A DNA stretch of 64,000 bases. It comes from a virus. A program made the position numbers and the translations under genes. The stretch spans positions 62,001-126,000 of the IMG/VR virus record IMGVR_UViG_3300020477_000013; one strand, 5' to 3'. Position 1 is the stretch's first letter; each line of letters starts with the position of its first letter. A model generated the notes under the pieces. That model worked only from the letters and a program-made list of their open reading frames with translations. It was not told the DNA's origin and searched no databases. Shown here piece after piece: positions 19,301 through 25,601 of this stretch.

Positions 19301-19644
19301 AAGAAAACGTTTTCAAGAAAGCGATTTCATGGGTAAAAGAAAAAGGGCAAGCAGGTATAGAGGCAACCCGCGAATTTCTCACTGACCTAAAAGAAGAGTT
19401 ATCAGAAACTAGGGAGGGAGCAGCACTTCTTACGAAACTAGCTTCTGGTAAAAATTTGTCGCCAGAAGAAACTGGATTTCTAAAACAGCAAGCTAAAGAT
19501 GTAGCGTCAGGTACAGTCCTACTAGGCTTGTTTGCCCTTCCGGGTGGTGGGTTGGCTACTGCAGCCCTTTTAAAAGTAGCAGGAAAAGTAGGTGTTAACC
19601 TTAAACCTACAGCATTTAGAGGGAATGATGAAACTACTTCATGA
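16330..19644 (+). CDS. Multi-module tagged polyprotein (ART-like, metallopeptidase-like and other modules)
   Basis: A 1104-residue protein in which the tag recurs. It begins MSSEFASLIRKYIAE, with a second tag-like stretch ALYLRGILSE (about 58-68), then ESVVRQYIKDLLVE (293-306), ESVLRKYIRQLLKE (688-701) and KELRQYVRGQLILE (973-986). Each ends in (I/L)-x-E, as T4 prohead protease sites do. Module 1 (LYHIG, then GVFLT and GNVYAYKVP, SEILI) looks ADP-ribosyltransferase-like. Module 2 has AHDLHHMLE, a variant metallopeptidase-type helix, and ends in KMAGIK. Module 3 is homologous to the protein at 24655. Module 4 ends in a helical LPGGG segment. GTG at 16330 is preferred to TTG at 16300 because it puts the tag first. 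The 17.1 kb part has higher G+C than its neighbours. Confidence 0.75.
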   Translation: MSSEFASLIRKYIAEANDYSWDVSNRKNMLLDQPGMEQEDKDNTEEYLKSMGLMENIIALYLRGILSEKELRGQKSKRTLYHIGKRPAEPKPAERWGAKGEEGWSRDWIEGPVKSGVFLTPNPTDIAWNHGVSGNVYAYKVPQWVIEKSGGVNRFDTGSEILISQEIWEEAGDEIEFLGKTMGKDELWDSVDSSYYSSKQKKGVRGAHKHDDGASSISGLRSTNHPEAAIKMMSQEEIEKALAKFENEYAQEGPAEVVKGPRDKKGLVIPYLGKQPRGKDKELIDLLNKYMKESVVRQYIKDLLVEVPLDDFEYVSKDHDDVMVREEVADYFKAIPQSVNIYVAHTDDLSWAHRLPNEIQGKVSGFKSRGQVTLTDISNIGELYPQIQRAMHPEGINLLYVYPKSFEVPAGGDTFIADVNPHYLAHDLHHMLENAPGRERGEKDKFTSLIKEYLMELVWLSHGGGSVEAEQVRDTMRRTGRRLGVANTNLLMSELFPGIKLPSGDFDLFGDVFADYLKNDGNLVLGVPEQLDYDGTVIELNPGSKHDQRAQQYEKKFKDLFNAVLDPLKGKVAMFNIFEVEHREVERARKQAEEKMQADHGQLIDHIKSMGGEFKYFDESHREEGVEELIFDTGLKPEKPVYGIEEFTQQFPEEAAGIEALGYKITSAFDGFGGSSVEIRLKMAGIKESVLRKYIRQLLKEDPMGFVHDLAASDKFGDQFRGGQVGKDAGRDIKRAFNKNADHQFLSTLDTVHWFYTVYDLEPLVGKGKDELSATMTLPGDSFDPAGLPYGLWIKGRITLATNEQDKMYSGFYGDYGAGYEGSEEEVAHRDRSSGRNKRPSVSKDYSRYGQLERGNEYMEKMARDGIPYILDQSTWNPGKTRSNNEALVDNWRPIGIIVAKNDVIKAILKAAKKLAGEGGTPPSGNIAKDINYFSTGVTQEIILAALQLGVPIYDTSRTKLWGPPTHQSGTQKELRQYVRGQLILEDRILQENVFKKAISWVKEKGQAGIEATREFLTDLKEELSETREGAALLTKLASGKNLSPEETGFLKQQAKDVASGTVLLGLFALPGGGLATAALLKVAGKVGVNLKPTAFRGNDETTS
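16498..16533 (+). other. Second tag copy in the polyprotein
   Basis: Encodes IIALYLRGILSE, ending in I-L-S-E, followed by KELRG. It would allow a cut just before the ART-like module. Confidence 0.5.
17200..17247 (+). other. Internal tag between polyprotein modules 1 and 2
   Basis: Encodes MKESVVRQYIKDLLVE. An in-frame ATG starts it, as though a once separate gene had been fused without loss of its first codon. Confidence 0.7.
18391..18432 (+). other. Internal tag between polyprotein modules 2 and 3
   Basis: Encodes ESVLRKYIRQLLKE, directly preceded by KMAGIK. The latter resembles the (K/L)xAGIxK C-terminus of other tagged proteins here, so a C-terminal motif of one module abuts the N-terminal tag of the next. 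Confidence 0.72.
19246..19287 (+). other. Internal tag between polyprotein modules 3 and 4
   Basis: Encodes KELRQYVRGQLILE, followed by DRILQEN. It divides the 24655-like module from the final helical module. Confidence 0.65.
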
Positions 19645-20422
19645 ATACATAAGGTCGACCCTAATGTCTGAGTCTAGGTTTAAGCAGATATTTAAACCCA
19701 AATTCACAGACTTACGGCAATACTTAGCGGGGTCTTCTTTTTTGGATGCTGACCCTGCCGGTGATCTAGATGAAGACACATGGTCGTCTGAGGCCGCCGT
19801 GGTACTTAGGGACGATTTAAATGATTATTTCGATTCAAAATTTGAGTCTGGTTATTTGACAGCAATTGTGAAGGTTGATATGGGATGGACAGACCCCAAA
19901 GCTGGTAAAGACAGTGTTCTTAAGAATGCGACATATTACTTCAAGGGTGGCCTTCATTTCCTAGAGGTTATGTTAGCAGATATTGATGATGGTTCTGTCA
20001 TAAGGGACATGGGACGCCCTGAGCAAAAGGTTTACGAAGTTATTTTACACGAGCTTTTACACATGCAACAGTTTTTAAGGTTTAGCAAGGGAGAACCCAC
20101 TGATAAAAAGTGGGAACACTTCATGAAAGAGTATCGCCGCCGCGGCGGAGCATCAGGTATGGGTTCAGATTATTTCTTTTTTGACGAACCTGGTGCTGCA
20201 TCTGAACTTGAGACATTTTCGTTGCAAATTGCTATTGAGCTTGTGGATGCTATTGGTCAGGAGGCTGCTGTCGCAATATTAGGGCAACAACCTGATTATG
20301 ACATGATAAGAAGAAATTCCGCATCATTTAGAGATATTGAGAAAGCAGGTAATCTCACATCACGCCCCGAATTTAAAGAGCTGGTTAAAAGGGCGAAGCA
20401 ATACGCGAGGCTATCATCATGA
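19628..20422 (+). CDS. Tagged zinc metalloprotease-like protein
   Basis: From ATG 19628 the protein (264 residues) begins MKLLHEYIRSTLMSES, a tag. A longer in-frame reading from 19592 lies inside the polyprotein gene and is rejected. Residues 141-145 are HELLH within VYEVILHELLHMQQFLRF, a canonical HExxH zinc-binding helix, and a downstream acidic helix (EPGAASELETFS, about 185-200) could give the third ligand, as in gluzincins. No signal peptide is present, so it would act inside the host cell, after injection if the tag hypothesis holds. The gene overlaps the polyprotein end by 17 bases and the next gene by 4 (ATGA), so translation is coupled. Confidence 0.68.
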   Translation: MKLLHEYIRSTLMSESRFKQIFKPKFTDLRQYLAGSSFLDADPAGDLDEDTWSSEAAVVLRDDLNDYFDSKFESGYLTAIVKVDMGWTDPKAGKDSVLKNATYYFKGGLHFLEVMLADIDDGSVIRDMGRPEQKVYEVILHELLHMQQFLRFSKGEPTDKKWEHFMKEYRRRGGASGMGSDYFFFDEPGAASELETFSLQIAIELVDAIGQEAAVAILGQQPDYDMIRRNSASFRDIEKAGNLTSRPEFKELVKRAKQYARLSS

Positions 20423-21231
20423 AATTACTACGTGAATACATAAGAACACTGTTAACCGAGCGTAATACGATGAAGCGCCCAACCGTGGGAGCAATTCTAG
20501 ACGCGATAGATGTTGTCCAAGCAGCCGAAGATGAAGAAGCAAAGAAGAAGGCCTTAAAAAAGCTTGAGAAGTCCCTGGGGTGGAAAGTAGCTAAGATGCT
20601 AGCAGGACCATTCGGCGATGCAGTTAGCATTGCAAAAGATGCCGCTGGAGTATATAAGACATTAAAGGATACAAAGAAGGCTCCTGAAAAGATGGATAAC
20701 CCTATCCTGGACTTACTTCAAGTCGATTCAGGTTATAAAAACATGTTAGACGACTCAGTCGAGTTCGAATTTGATAAAGATATGGTAAGTTATTTAAACA
20801 GCTTACCTCGAGAAGCACCACTTCCTGATATGACCGTGGAGCTTGAGAAATGGATACAGAAGAAGTTTAATAGGGGAATTTCTGGTGCTGATGTAACAGA
20901 GGTTATTTTTCGTAAGCATATAGGAAACTTAATTCGAGAAGCGATTGAAAATGAAAGTCAGTTCCGTGAGCTTTTGGAGGCTGGTCATTTTGATCAAGCC
21001 ATAGCCTTGGCAGATTCATTAGGCATCAGTGGAAGAGAACTACCTTGGACTGGTGAGCTCTTAGAAGATTACGTGTATGAGAAACTGAAGAACATTCCAA
21101 TAGATGCGTACGATGATGCCAAATTAGTTTGGCACCAGGCCAAAATTGATGCGCTAAATGTTCTAGATATTAGTCTAGAAGAGTACATGGGGCCTAGTCC
21201 ACTAATGATGTATTACAACTCTAGACGATAG
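20419..21231 (+). CDS. Tagged protein, unknown function
   Basis: A 270-residue protein beginning MKLLREYIRTLLTE, the model tag with its LTE end. Residues about 25-75 form a charged helix followed by a hydrophobic-faced helix (VAKMLAGPFGDAVSIAKDA). A second segment (NPILDLLQVDSGYKNMLDDS, then MVSYLNSLP and VELEKWIQKKF) looks like a compact domain. The C-terminal 80 residues are helical. I recognise no catalytic motif. It is translationally coupled to the metalloprotease gene (ATGA overlap). Confidence 0.55.
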   Translation: MKLLREYIRTLLTERNTMKRPTVGAILDAIDVVQAAEDEEAKKKALKKLEKSLGWKVAKMLAGPFGDAVSIAKDAAGVYKTLKDTKKAPEKMDNPILDLLQVDSGYKNMLDDSVEFEFDKDMVSYLNSLPREAPLPDMTVELEKWIQKKFNRGISGADVTEVIFRKHIGNLIREAIENESQFRELLEAGHFDQAIALADSLGISGRELPWTGELLEDYVYEKLKNIPIDAYDDAKLVWHQAKIDALNVLDISLEEYMGPSPLMMYYNSRR

Positions 21232-21242
21232 AGGGAAATGGT

Positions 21243-21485
21243 ATGAAAATAACAAAGCGACAACTTAAAAATCTTATTCGAGAAGCATTCTGGGACAAGA
21301 AGCCTCCTGCTCCCGCGGCCGGATCGGACAAGTTCATGAACCCCCTGTCAGCAGCGTCGGAGTCCATGAGGGAAGTCATATCAGCTCTATGGGGCCCATG
21401 GGACGATCCTCCCCGGCCTGATTTACTAAAGAAAGCTCAAGCTTTGGCTAAAGAAATTGATGAAGCTTCAAAGGACCAGATATGA
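21243..21485 (+). CDS. Small tagged protein
   Basis: 80 residues starting MKITKRQLKNLIREAF, the second tag type. After the tag comes a short Pro/Ala linker and a helical C-terminus. No known domain. It opens a run of four small genes with the same tag and overlaps the next by 4 bases. Confidence 0.55.
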   Translation: MKITKRQLKNLIREAFWDKKPPAPAAGSDKFMNPLSAASESMREVISALWGPWDDPPRPDLLKKAQALAKEIDEASKDQI

Positions 21486-21772
21486 AAATCACCAAACGGC
21501 AACTAAGAAGAATCATCCGAGAAGAAATAGACCACATGACTGGTTTACCAGTGGGTACACCAGTGACCTCGGTTGAGGTTGAGTGGTATGGCCATGAGCA
21601 CACTGAGGGTGAAGGGATTAGCTACGCTGTCCCCACCGAGGTTGTCCTACAGGGTGAGAAGGTGATTCGTAACTATATCGATGGCAAGTTTTACCCTCGA
21701 TACAAGTACCTTATCACGAAGGCAACATGGCGCGAGATCGATGCGCTCATGGGGGATGACTGGAAGCGATGA
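21482..21772 (+). CDS. Small tagged protein
   Basis: 96 residues starting MKITKRQLRRIIREEIDHM. The remainder is a small beta-rich domain (VTSVEVEWYGHEH, YAVPTEVVLQGEKVI, YKYLITKATWREI) of unknown family. ATGA overlaps join it to both neighbours. Confidence 0.57.
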   Translation: MKITKRQLRRIIREEIDHMTGLPVGTPVTSVEVEWYGHEHTEGEGISYAVPTEVVLQGEKVIRNYIDGKFYPRYKYLITKATWREIDALMGDDWKR

Positions 21773-22035
21773 AAATCACAAAAAGACAACTAAGAAGAAT
21801 CATCAAAGAAGAATTGCGGCATCTGGCTGAGTACGGATCTCGCTATGGCGATCAAGGCGAGCGAGTCACTGCCGATATGAATGATGAAGAAAAAGAGTGG
21901 TTCCAGAAAGGCGTCGAGGCTGGTAGCCATAGAGGATCCGGTTATGATGATATGCCACATCCCACCACCGCCGGCGGAGCCTGGTATGATGCATGGGTGC
22001 TTGGCTTCGAACATGCCAAGTCAGGAGGCTACTAA
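21769..22035 (+). CDS. Small tagged protein with ribosome modulation factor-like domain
   Basis: 88 residues: tag MKITKRQLRRIIKEE, a linker, then a 40-residue unit EWFQKGVEAGSHRG ... MPHP ... WYDAWVLGFEHAK (44-84). The spacing of GxxAG, Pro, and W-x2-(G/A)W-x2-GF/W-x2-A resembles the small RMF family (E. coli RMF has QRGYQAG ... CPY ... WLGGWREAM), which silences ribosomes by dimerising them. The tag suggests delivery with the DNA, so early dampening of host translation is possible; that is inference. Four-base and one-base overlaps link it to its neighbours. Confidence 0.55.
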   Translation: MKITKRQLRRIIKEELRHLAEYGSRYGDQGERVTADMNDEEKEWFQKGVEAGSHRGSGYDDMPHPTTAGGAWYDAWVLGFEHAKSGGY

Positions 22036-22382
22036 TGAAAATCACAAAAAGACAACTTAGATCGCTGATTCAGGAAATGGCAGATGCTCCCCTAGAGCCA
22101 CCTGCGCAGAACCCAAACGTTCAAATTATCTTAGATCAAATGGAAGAGATGTCAATAGCCGATATTCGAGTCATATGGCAAGCCGCTGCCGATACAACCA
22201 AGCGAAAGCGAAATGAATTAAAGGCCGGTTTCAAAAAAGGTGACCGGGTCCAATGGACTCGTAAGAACGGCTCGCAAGGAGTGGGGACTGTTGTTCGCCG
22301 CGGAGGAAAGTACGTCATGGTTCAACCTGACGGTGATAATCGAACATGGAAAAAATGGCCGGATAGTTTGAGTAAGATATAA
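22035..22382 (+). CDS. Small tagged protein with SH3/KOW-like domain
   Basis: 115 residues from ATG 22035 (an upstream in-frame start at 21993 lies inside the previous gene). The tag is MKITKRQLRSLIQE. A helix follows, then FKKGDRVQWTRKNGSQ, GVGTVVRRGGKYVMV and KKWPDSLSKI, the layout of a small barrel that binds protein or nucleic acid (Tudor/KOW-like). Stop and start share one base at both ends. Confidence 0.55.
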   Translation: MKITKRQLRSLIQEMADAPLEPPAQNPNVQIILDQMEEMSIADIRVIWQAAADTTKRKRNELKAGFKKGDRVQWTRKNGSQGVGTVVRRGGKYVMVQPDGDNRTWKKWPDSLSKI

Positions 22383-22789
22383 TGAAACTACTCCGCGAGT
22401 ACATAAGGGTTTTACTCGAGCAGCCCGATATCGGATTGCCTCCGACGCTGTACCATGCGACTTATGGTCCTTTAGTTGACTCGATCATGTCATCTGGCTT
22501 AGGTGGATCCAGAGATACAATGTGGGAAGATTCTGTGAGAGGTACTGTTTATCTTGCACTAAGTGATGACGTTGCTTATAGCTATGCTGAAACTTCCGAC
22601 GACGCATGGGATAAGTTTGAGACTGATGAAGGGCTGGAGATTGTAGTATTCGAAGTTGACACTTCTCAACTTGATCCATCTAAATTTAACATAGATCAGA
22701 ATGTCATAGATAACGAGGGAGACACTTTAGGGTATTATGGTGTCGTACCTCCTTCTGCGCTTAGGATGATCAGTAGAGTGTACGCATGA
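22382..22789 (+). CDS. Tagged ADP-ribosyltransferase-like protein
   Basis: 135 residues: tag MKLLREYIRVLLE, then PTLYHATYGPLVDSIMSSGL, VYLALSDDVAYSYAE, VVFEVDTSQLDPSKF and GYYGVVPPSALRMI. This order (YH-x-T near the start, a hydrophobic VYLA strand with an alternating A-x-x-YA helix, a V-x-VD strand, and a late PP-x-x-L strand) matches the split ART fold shared by Tpt1/KptA and small ART toxins. The catalytic Glu is not obvious. T4 injects an ADP-ribosyltransferase (Alt) by a capsid-targeting tag, a close parallel. Alternative: an inactive or RNA-phosphate-acting relative. Confidence 0.55.
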   Translation: MKLLREYIRVLLEQPDIGLPPTLYHATYGPLVDSIMSSGLGGSRDTMWEDSVRGTVYLALSDDVAYSYAETSDDAWDKFETDEGLEIVVFEVDTSQLDPSKFNIDQNVIDNEGDTLGYYGVVPPSALRMISRVYA

Positions 22790-23604
22790 AACTACTACGT
22801 GAATACATAAGAAGTCTGCTGATTGAGACTGCGATAGGTCAGTGTTATCCGCATGTCGTTAAGATGGCCAAGGGTTCTTCTCAAGAAGAATTCTCAGACC
22901 TAGCCAGATTCAAAGTAGCTCATGGTAGAGTGACAGACAAGTATTCAGGTGAATCAGTTCTACATGCCTGGGTTGAAAAAGGCGATATGGTTTTCGATTG
23001 GCAGACACATTCCACCAAACCTGATGGTATTCCGAAAGATGTCTACTACGACATGTACGCACCAGAAATCCACAACGAATACACAGCCGAAGAGACCATG
23101 GTCAACTGTTTGAAAAGTGGCCAGGCCGGCCCATGGACTTTGAGAGAGTCTACAGGGATAATAGAAGACGGTTGGCCTGGGGTTACATGGAAAGTCCAGA
23201 ATTATGGGAACGGTATCTCCGTTGTCTTAATGATGAGTGGGCAAAAGATGGGAAGCATCATAGCTCGGGAAGTTTCGCGCTGGAAATACTGTGCCGATGA
23301 CGTAGAGAAGTTAAAGGCACAAGGGTATGATTACGAAGACCCACGCTGGCCATCATTAGGACCTAAACTTTTCGCGGTAGGTAATTCTGCAATCGACCAA
23401 GCATTCCGGGGCCAAGGCTGGGGAAAGAAGATGTATAAAGTCCTGATCGACACCATCCGCCAAGAAGCAGGCCGCCGGGGTGCATTTATCGGCGCAGATG
23501 TATGTACAGGCGGATCAACCTCGAAAGGTGCCTTAGGCGTATGGAGATCATTGGCCAGGGACTATCCATCATCCGGTAACGTAGTCTACGTGGGGCCGAA
23601 ATGA
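22786..23604 (+). CDS. Tagged two-domain protein: Cys-His-Asp hydrolase-like plus GNAT acetyltransferase
   Basis: 272 residues: tag MKLLREYIRSLLIE, then GQCYPHVVKMA (C20), HAWVEKGDMVFDWQT (H60, D71) and YDMYAPEIHNEYTAEE. The C-H-D order with a Trp after the His suggests a papain/transglutaminase-like fold. The C-terminal half has FAVGNSAIDQAFRGQGWGKKMY (196-217), the acetyl-CoA-binding R/Q-x2-G-x-G/A loop and helix of GNAT enzymes, followed by typical late GNAT strands. Both could modify host proteins. ATGA overlaps join it to both neighbours. The GNAT call is firmer than the N-terminal call. Confidence 0.62.
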   Translation: MKLLREYIRSLLIETAIGQCYPHVVKMAKGSSQEEFSDLARFKVAHGRVTDKYSGESVLHAWVEKGDMVFDWQTHSTKPDGIPKDVYYDMYAPEIHNEYTAEETMVNCLKSGQAGPWTLRESTGIIEDGWPGVTWKVQNYGNGISVVLMMSGQKMGSIIAREVSRWKYCADDVEKLKAQGYDYEDPRWPSLGPKLFAVGNSAIDQAFRGQGWGKKMYKVLIDTIRQEAGRRGAFIGADVCTGGSTSKGALGVWRSLARDYPSSGNVVYVGPK

Positions 23605-24134
23605 AACTACTCCGCGAGTACATAAGGTCACTACTGAGTGAGAGGATAGCATCCACTTATGGTAAGCAGAGCCAGACGCCTGGCAAGAAGAATGTGTACC
23701 GTGGAATGAAACTTACAATGCCTAGCGCATCCCTGGCATCAGCAATTCGCAAGGGTAAAATTAGTGGAGACGAGCGAGCAAGATTAATCCTCGGACAATT
23801 GCAAAATGAGTCCACAGGTGTTTCATGGTCCGAGACTTTTCATACCGCCGTTAGTTTTGCTGATACATGGAGTGCCTCGAATAGAGGTAAAACGATTCAT
23901 GTAATCCTACAGGCTACTATCGACGACGGGCAGGGCTTTGATCCAATTACTACAGGCCAAGAACCTCGGATGTTCTGGGATGAAAACGAAATAAGGATGG
24001 AGCCTGGAGCAACTATACCAATTACAGCGATATATTTATTCATCAAAGGAAAAGATAAATTCGCACCTCAAAAACTACAGTTTCATATTATTACATTGAA
24101 AGACGAAGAAAATCCACTGATGGTGAAAGCATGA
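23601..24134 (+). CDS. Tagged ADP-ribosyltransferase (R-S-E class, Alt/Mod-like)
   Basis: 177 residues with tag MKLLREYIRSLLSE. The three ART motifs follow in order: VYRGM (R34), TGVSWSETFHTAVSFA (S75/S77), and FWDENEIRMEPGATIPI (E128-x-E130 followed by the P-G-A/T turn). This is the R-S-(Q/E)-x-E signature of arginine-specific mono-ADP-ribosyltransferases. T4 Alt, ModA and ModB belong to this class, and Alt is itself packaged in the head through a capsid-targeting sequence. The natural inference is modification of host targets such as RNA polymerase at the start of infection. It overlaps both neighbours by 4 bases. Confidence 0.75.
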   Translation: MKLLREYIRSLLSERIASTYGKQSQTPGKKNVYRGMKLTMPSASLASAIRKGKISGDERARLILGQLQNESTGVSWSETFHTAVSFADTWSASNRGKTIHVILQATIDDGQGFDPITTGQEPRMFWDENEIRMEPGATIPITAIYLFIKGKDKFAPQKLQFHIITLKDEENPLMVKA

Positions 24135-24655
24135 ACCTATTACGTGAGTACATAAGGGAGTTATTAGGTGAAGGTGTAGAATTCAGGGAGCTTGATTCTC
24201 CCCTGACATATTATCGATCTAGCAATGTAAAGAGACTGGCTTTATGCGATACGTCTGTAGATGAACCTGCCAGCAGGAGTGATCTTTACTTTTCAGAATA
24301 CCAAGAAATGGAATACGTCGGCAGATCTGGTCGAAGATTAAAGAAACCCAGGAAAGGACAGTTGATACCCGGCGTTTCTGATGTCTGCGTTATTGGGTTC
24401 TTGGACTATCACCAGCAAGGCACCACCCGTGATGGTAAGCCAATGTGGTATTTAGACTATATAAAAACTCGTGGAGGCCACGGTGGGCAAAAGGTGGCTA
24501 GCCGTCTAGTAGACGAGTTTTTCAATCGATATGTAACCGATCCAGGTGTACACGTACACTTCGGAAAGATGATGCGTAAGGAGGTTGGCCACCTAAAAGA
24601 TAAGATGGCAAAGAAATACCCTGACAACATCGTCATTGGGGCAAGGAATTACTGA
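24131..24655 (+). CDS. Tagged GNAT-like acetyltransferase
   Basis: 174 residues: tag MNLLREYIRELLGE. Central strands CVIGFLDYHQQG and WYLDYIKTRGGHGGQKVASRLVDEFF (about 86-131) match GNAT motif A, with G-G-H-G-G as the pyrophosphate loop and a long helix after it. HVHFGKMMRKEVGHLKDKMAK follows, as in motif B. The substrate is unknown. It is one of the coupled effector-like genes. Confidence 0.58.
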   Translation: MNLLREYIRELLGEGVEFRELDSPLTYYRSSNVKRLALCDTSVDEPASRSDLYFSEYQEMEYVGRSGRRLKKPRKGQLIPGVSDVCVIGFLDYHQQGTTRDGKPMWYLDYIKTRGGHGGQKVASRLVDEFFNRYVTDPGVHVHFGKMMRKEVGHLKDKMAKKYPDNIVIGARNY

Positions 24656-25473
24656 TGAACCTACTCCGCGAATACATAAGATCACTTCTGGTTGAAGACG
24701 CAGCTAAGCGCAAACAGTTCGCTCAACACCTTATTGATGCAGGTCACTCTGAGGCAAATTTTGACACGCCTGATGTAGTCGGCCACAGTATTGACAAGGT
24801 GAAGAAGCTCGTTAAGACTGCTCTCGATCAAGGCAAGCTTCTCAAAAAGGCTTTCGCCGAAACTGCAGACAGGGCTTTCCTCGATAGCTTAGTCACAGTT
24901 CACTGGTTCAAAACCAGAAAGACGATGGAGGCATTTTTAGAAGGATCATTTAGTCCCAAGGATGAATTATCAGCCACGGCTTACCTACCGGGTGAAATAA
25001 AAGGCGCCGGCAGGTTTGGTGATTATGGAATCCTTATCAAGGGCCATATCACTCTTTTGGCAAACGACATGGATCAACTCTACACAGGGGCTTCCAGCAC
25101 TTACAATGCAGTGTTTCCTGAAAGAAAGAAGCAGTCTGGCATTAACAAGGGTGTCGAGCAGATATATGAACCAAAAGGTTACGAAGACTATAAGATCGTT
25201 GTGCTTGACGAAGAAGATTGGAACCCCTCTATTGGTGGCTTCCGCAGCTCACAGAATAATGAGGCGCTCGTCGACAACTGGTCTCCGATGGCAATTATCG
25301 TCCCTGACTCTTCAAATCAGCCAGGTTACTGGGATGAAGATTTACAAAAGATGGAACCTGCCGGCCCTGATACAGCGGAAGCCGATATCATTTGGAAACC
25401 GCTACTAGACAAGGCCGGCCTGGATATCCCAGTTATGACAACAAGGGAGCTTGTATCGAGAGGCTGGGTATAA
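24655..25473 (+). CDS. Tagged protein homologous to polyprotein module 3
   Basis: 272 residues beginning MNLLREYIRSLLVE. Shared with polyprotein residues about 690-970 are LSTLDTVHWF against LDSLVTVHWF, KDELSAT(M/A)xLPG in both, L(W)IKGxITL, and NNEALVDNW(R/S)P in both. The family is not one I can name. The HWF pair and the late NNEALVDNW with a following IIV strand leave room for a divergent ART fold, which is speculative. It closes the run of overlapping genes; a gap of 128 bases follows. Confidence 0.62.
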   Translation: MNLLREYIRSLLVEDAAKRKQFAQHLIDAGHSEANFDTPDVVGHSIDKVKKLVKTALDQGKLLKKAFAETADRAFLDSLVTVHWFKTRKTMEAFLEGSFSPKDELSATAYLPGEIKGAGRFGDYGILIKGHITLLANDMDQLYTGASSTYNAVFPERKKQSGINKGVEQIYEPKGYEDYKIVVLDEEDWNPSIGGFRSSQNNEALVDNWSPMAIIVPDSSNQPGYWDEDLQKMEPAGPDTAEADIIWKPLLDKAGLDIPVMTTRELVSRGWV

Positions 25474-25601
25474 AAATAACAAATACAAAGTGTCATGAAG
25501 CATATGCAATGACTATTTATCTAATCAAAACGATATTACATGCATATAATGTTGATAGTGGCTTTGGATATGCTTAGGGCTATGAAAAAACGGGTGGTAA
25601 T

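Noticed and set aside
19628-25473. The repeated N-terminus as a secretion signal
   Set aside because: It is amphipathic and charged, with no hydrophobic core or signal-peptidase site, so it cannot be a Sec signal. A mobile-element origin was also dropped, since no inverted ends or target duplications were seen.
25476-25601. Small gene in the gap after the 24655 gene
   Set aside because: The only frame (22 residues) has no ribosome-binding site and no convincing composition.
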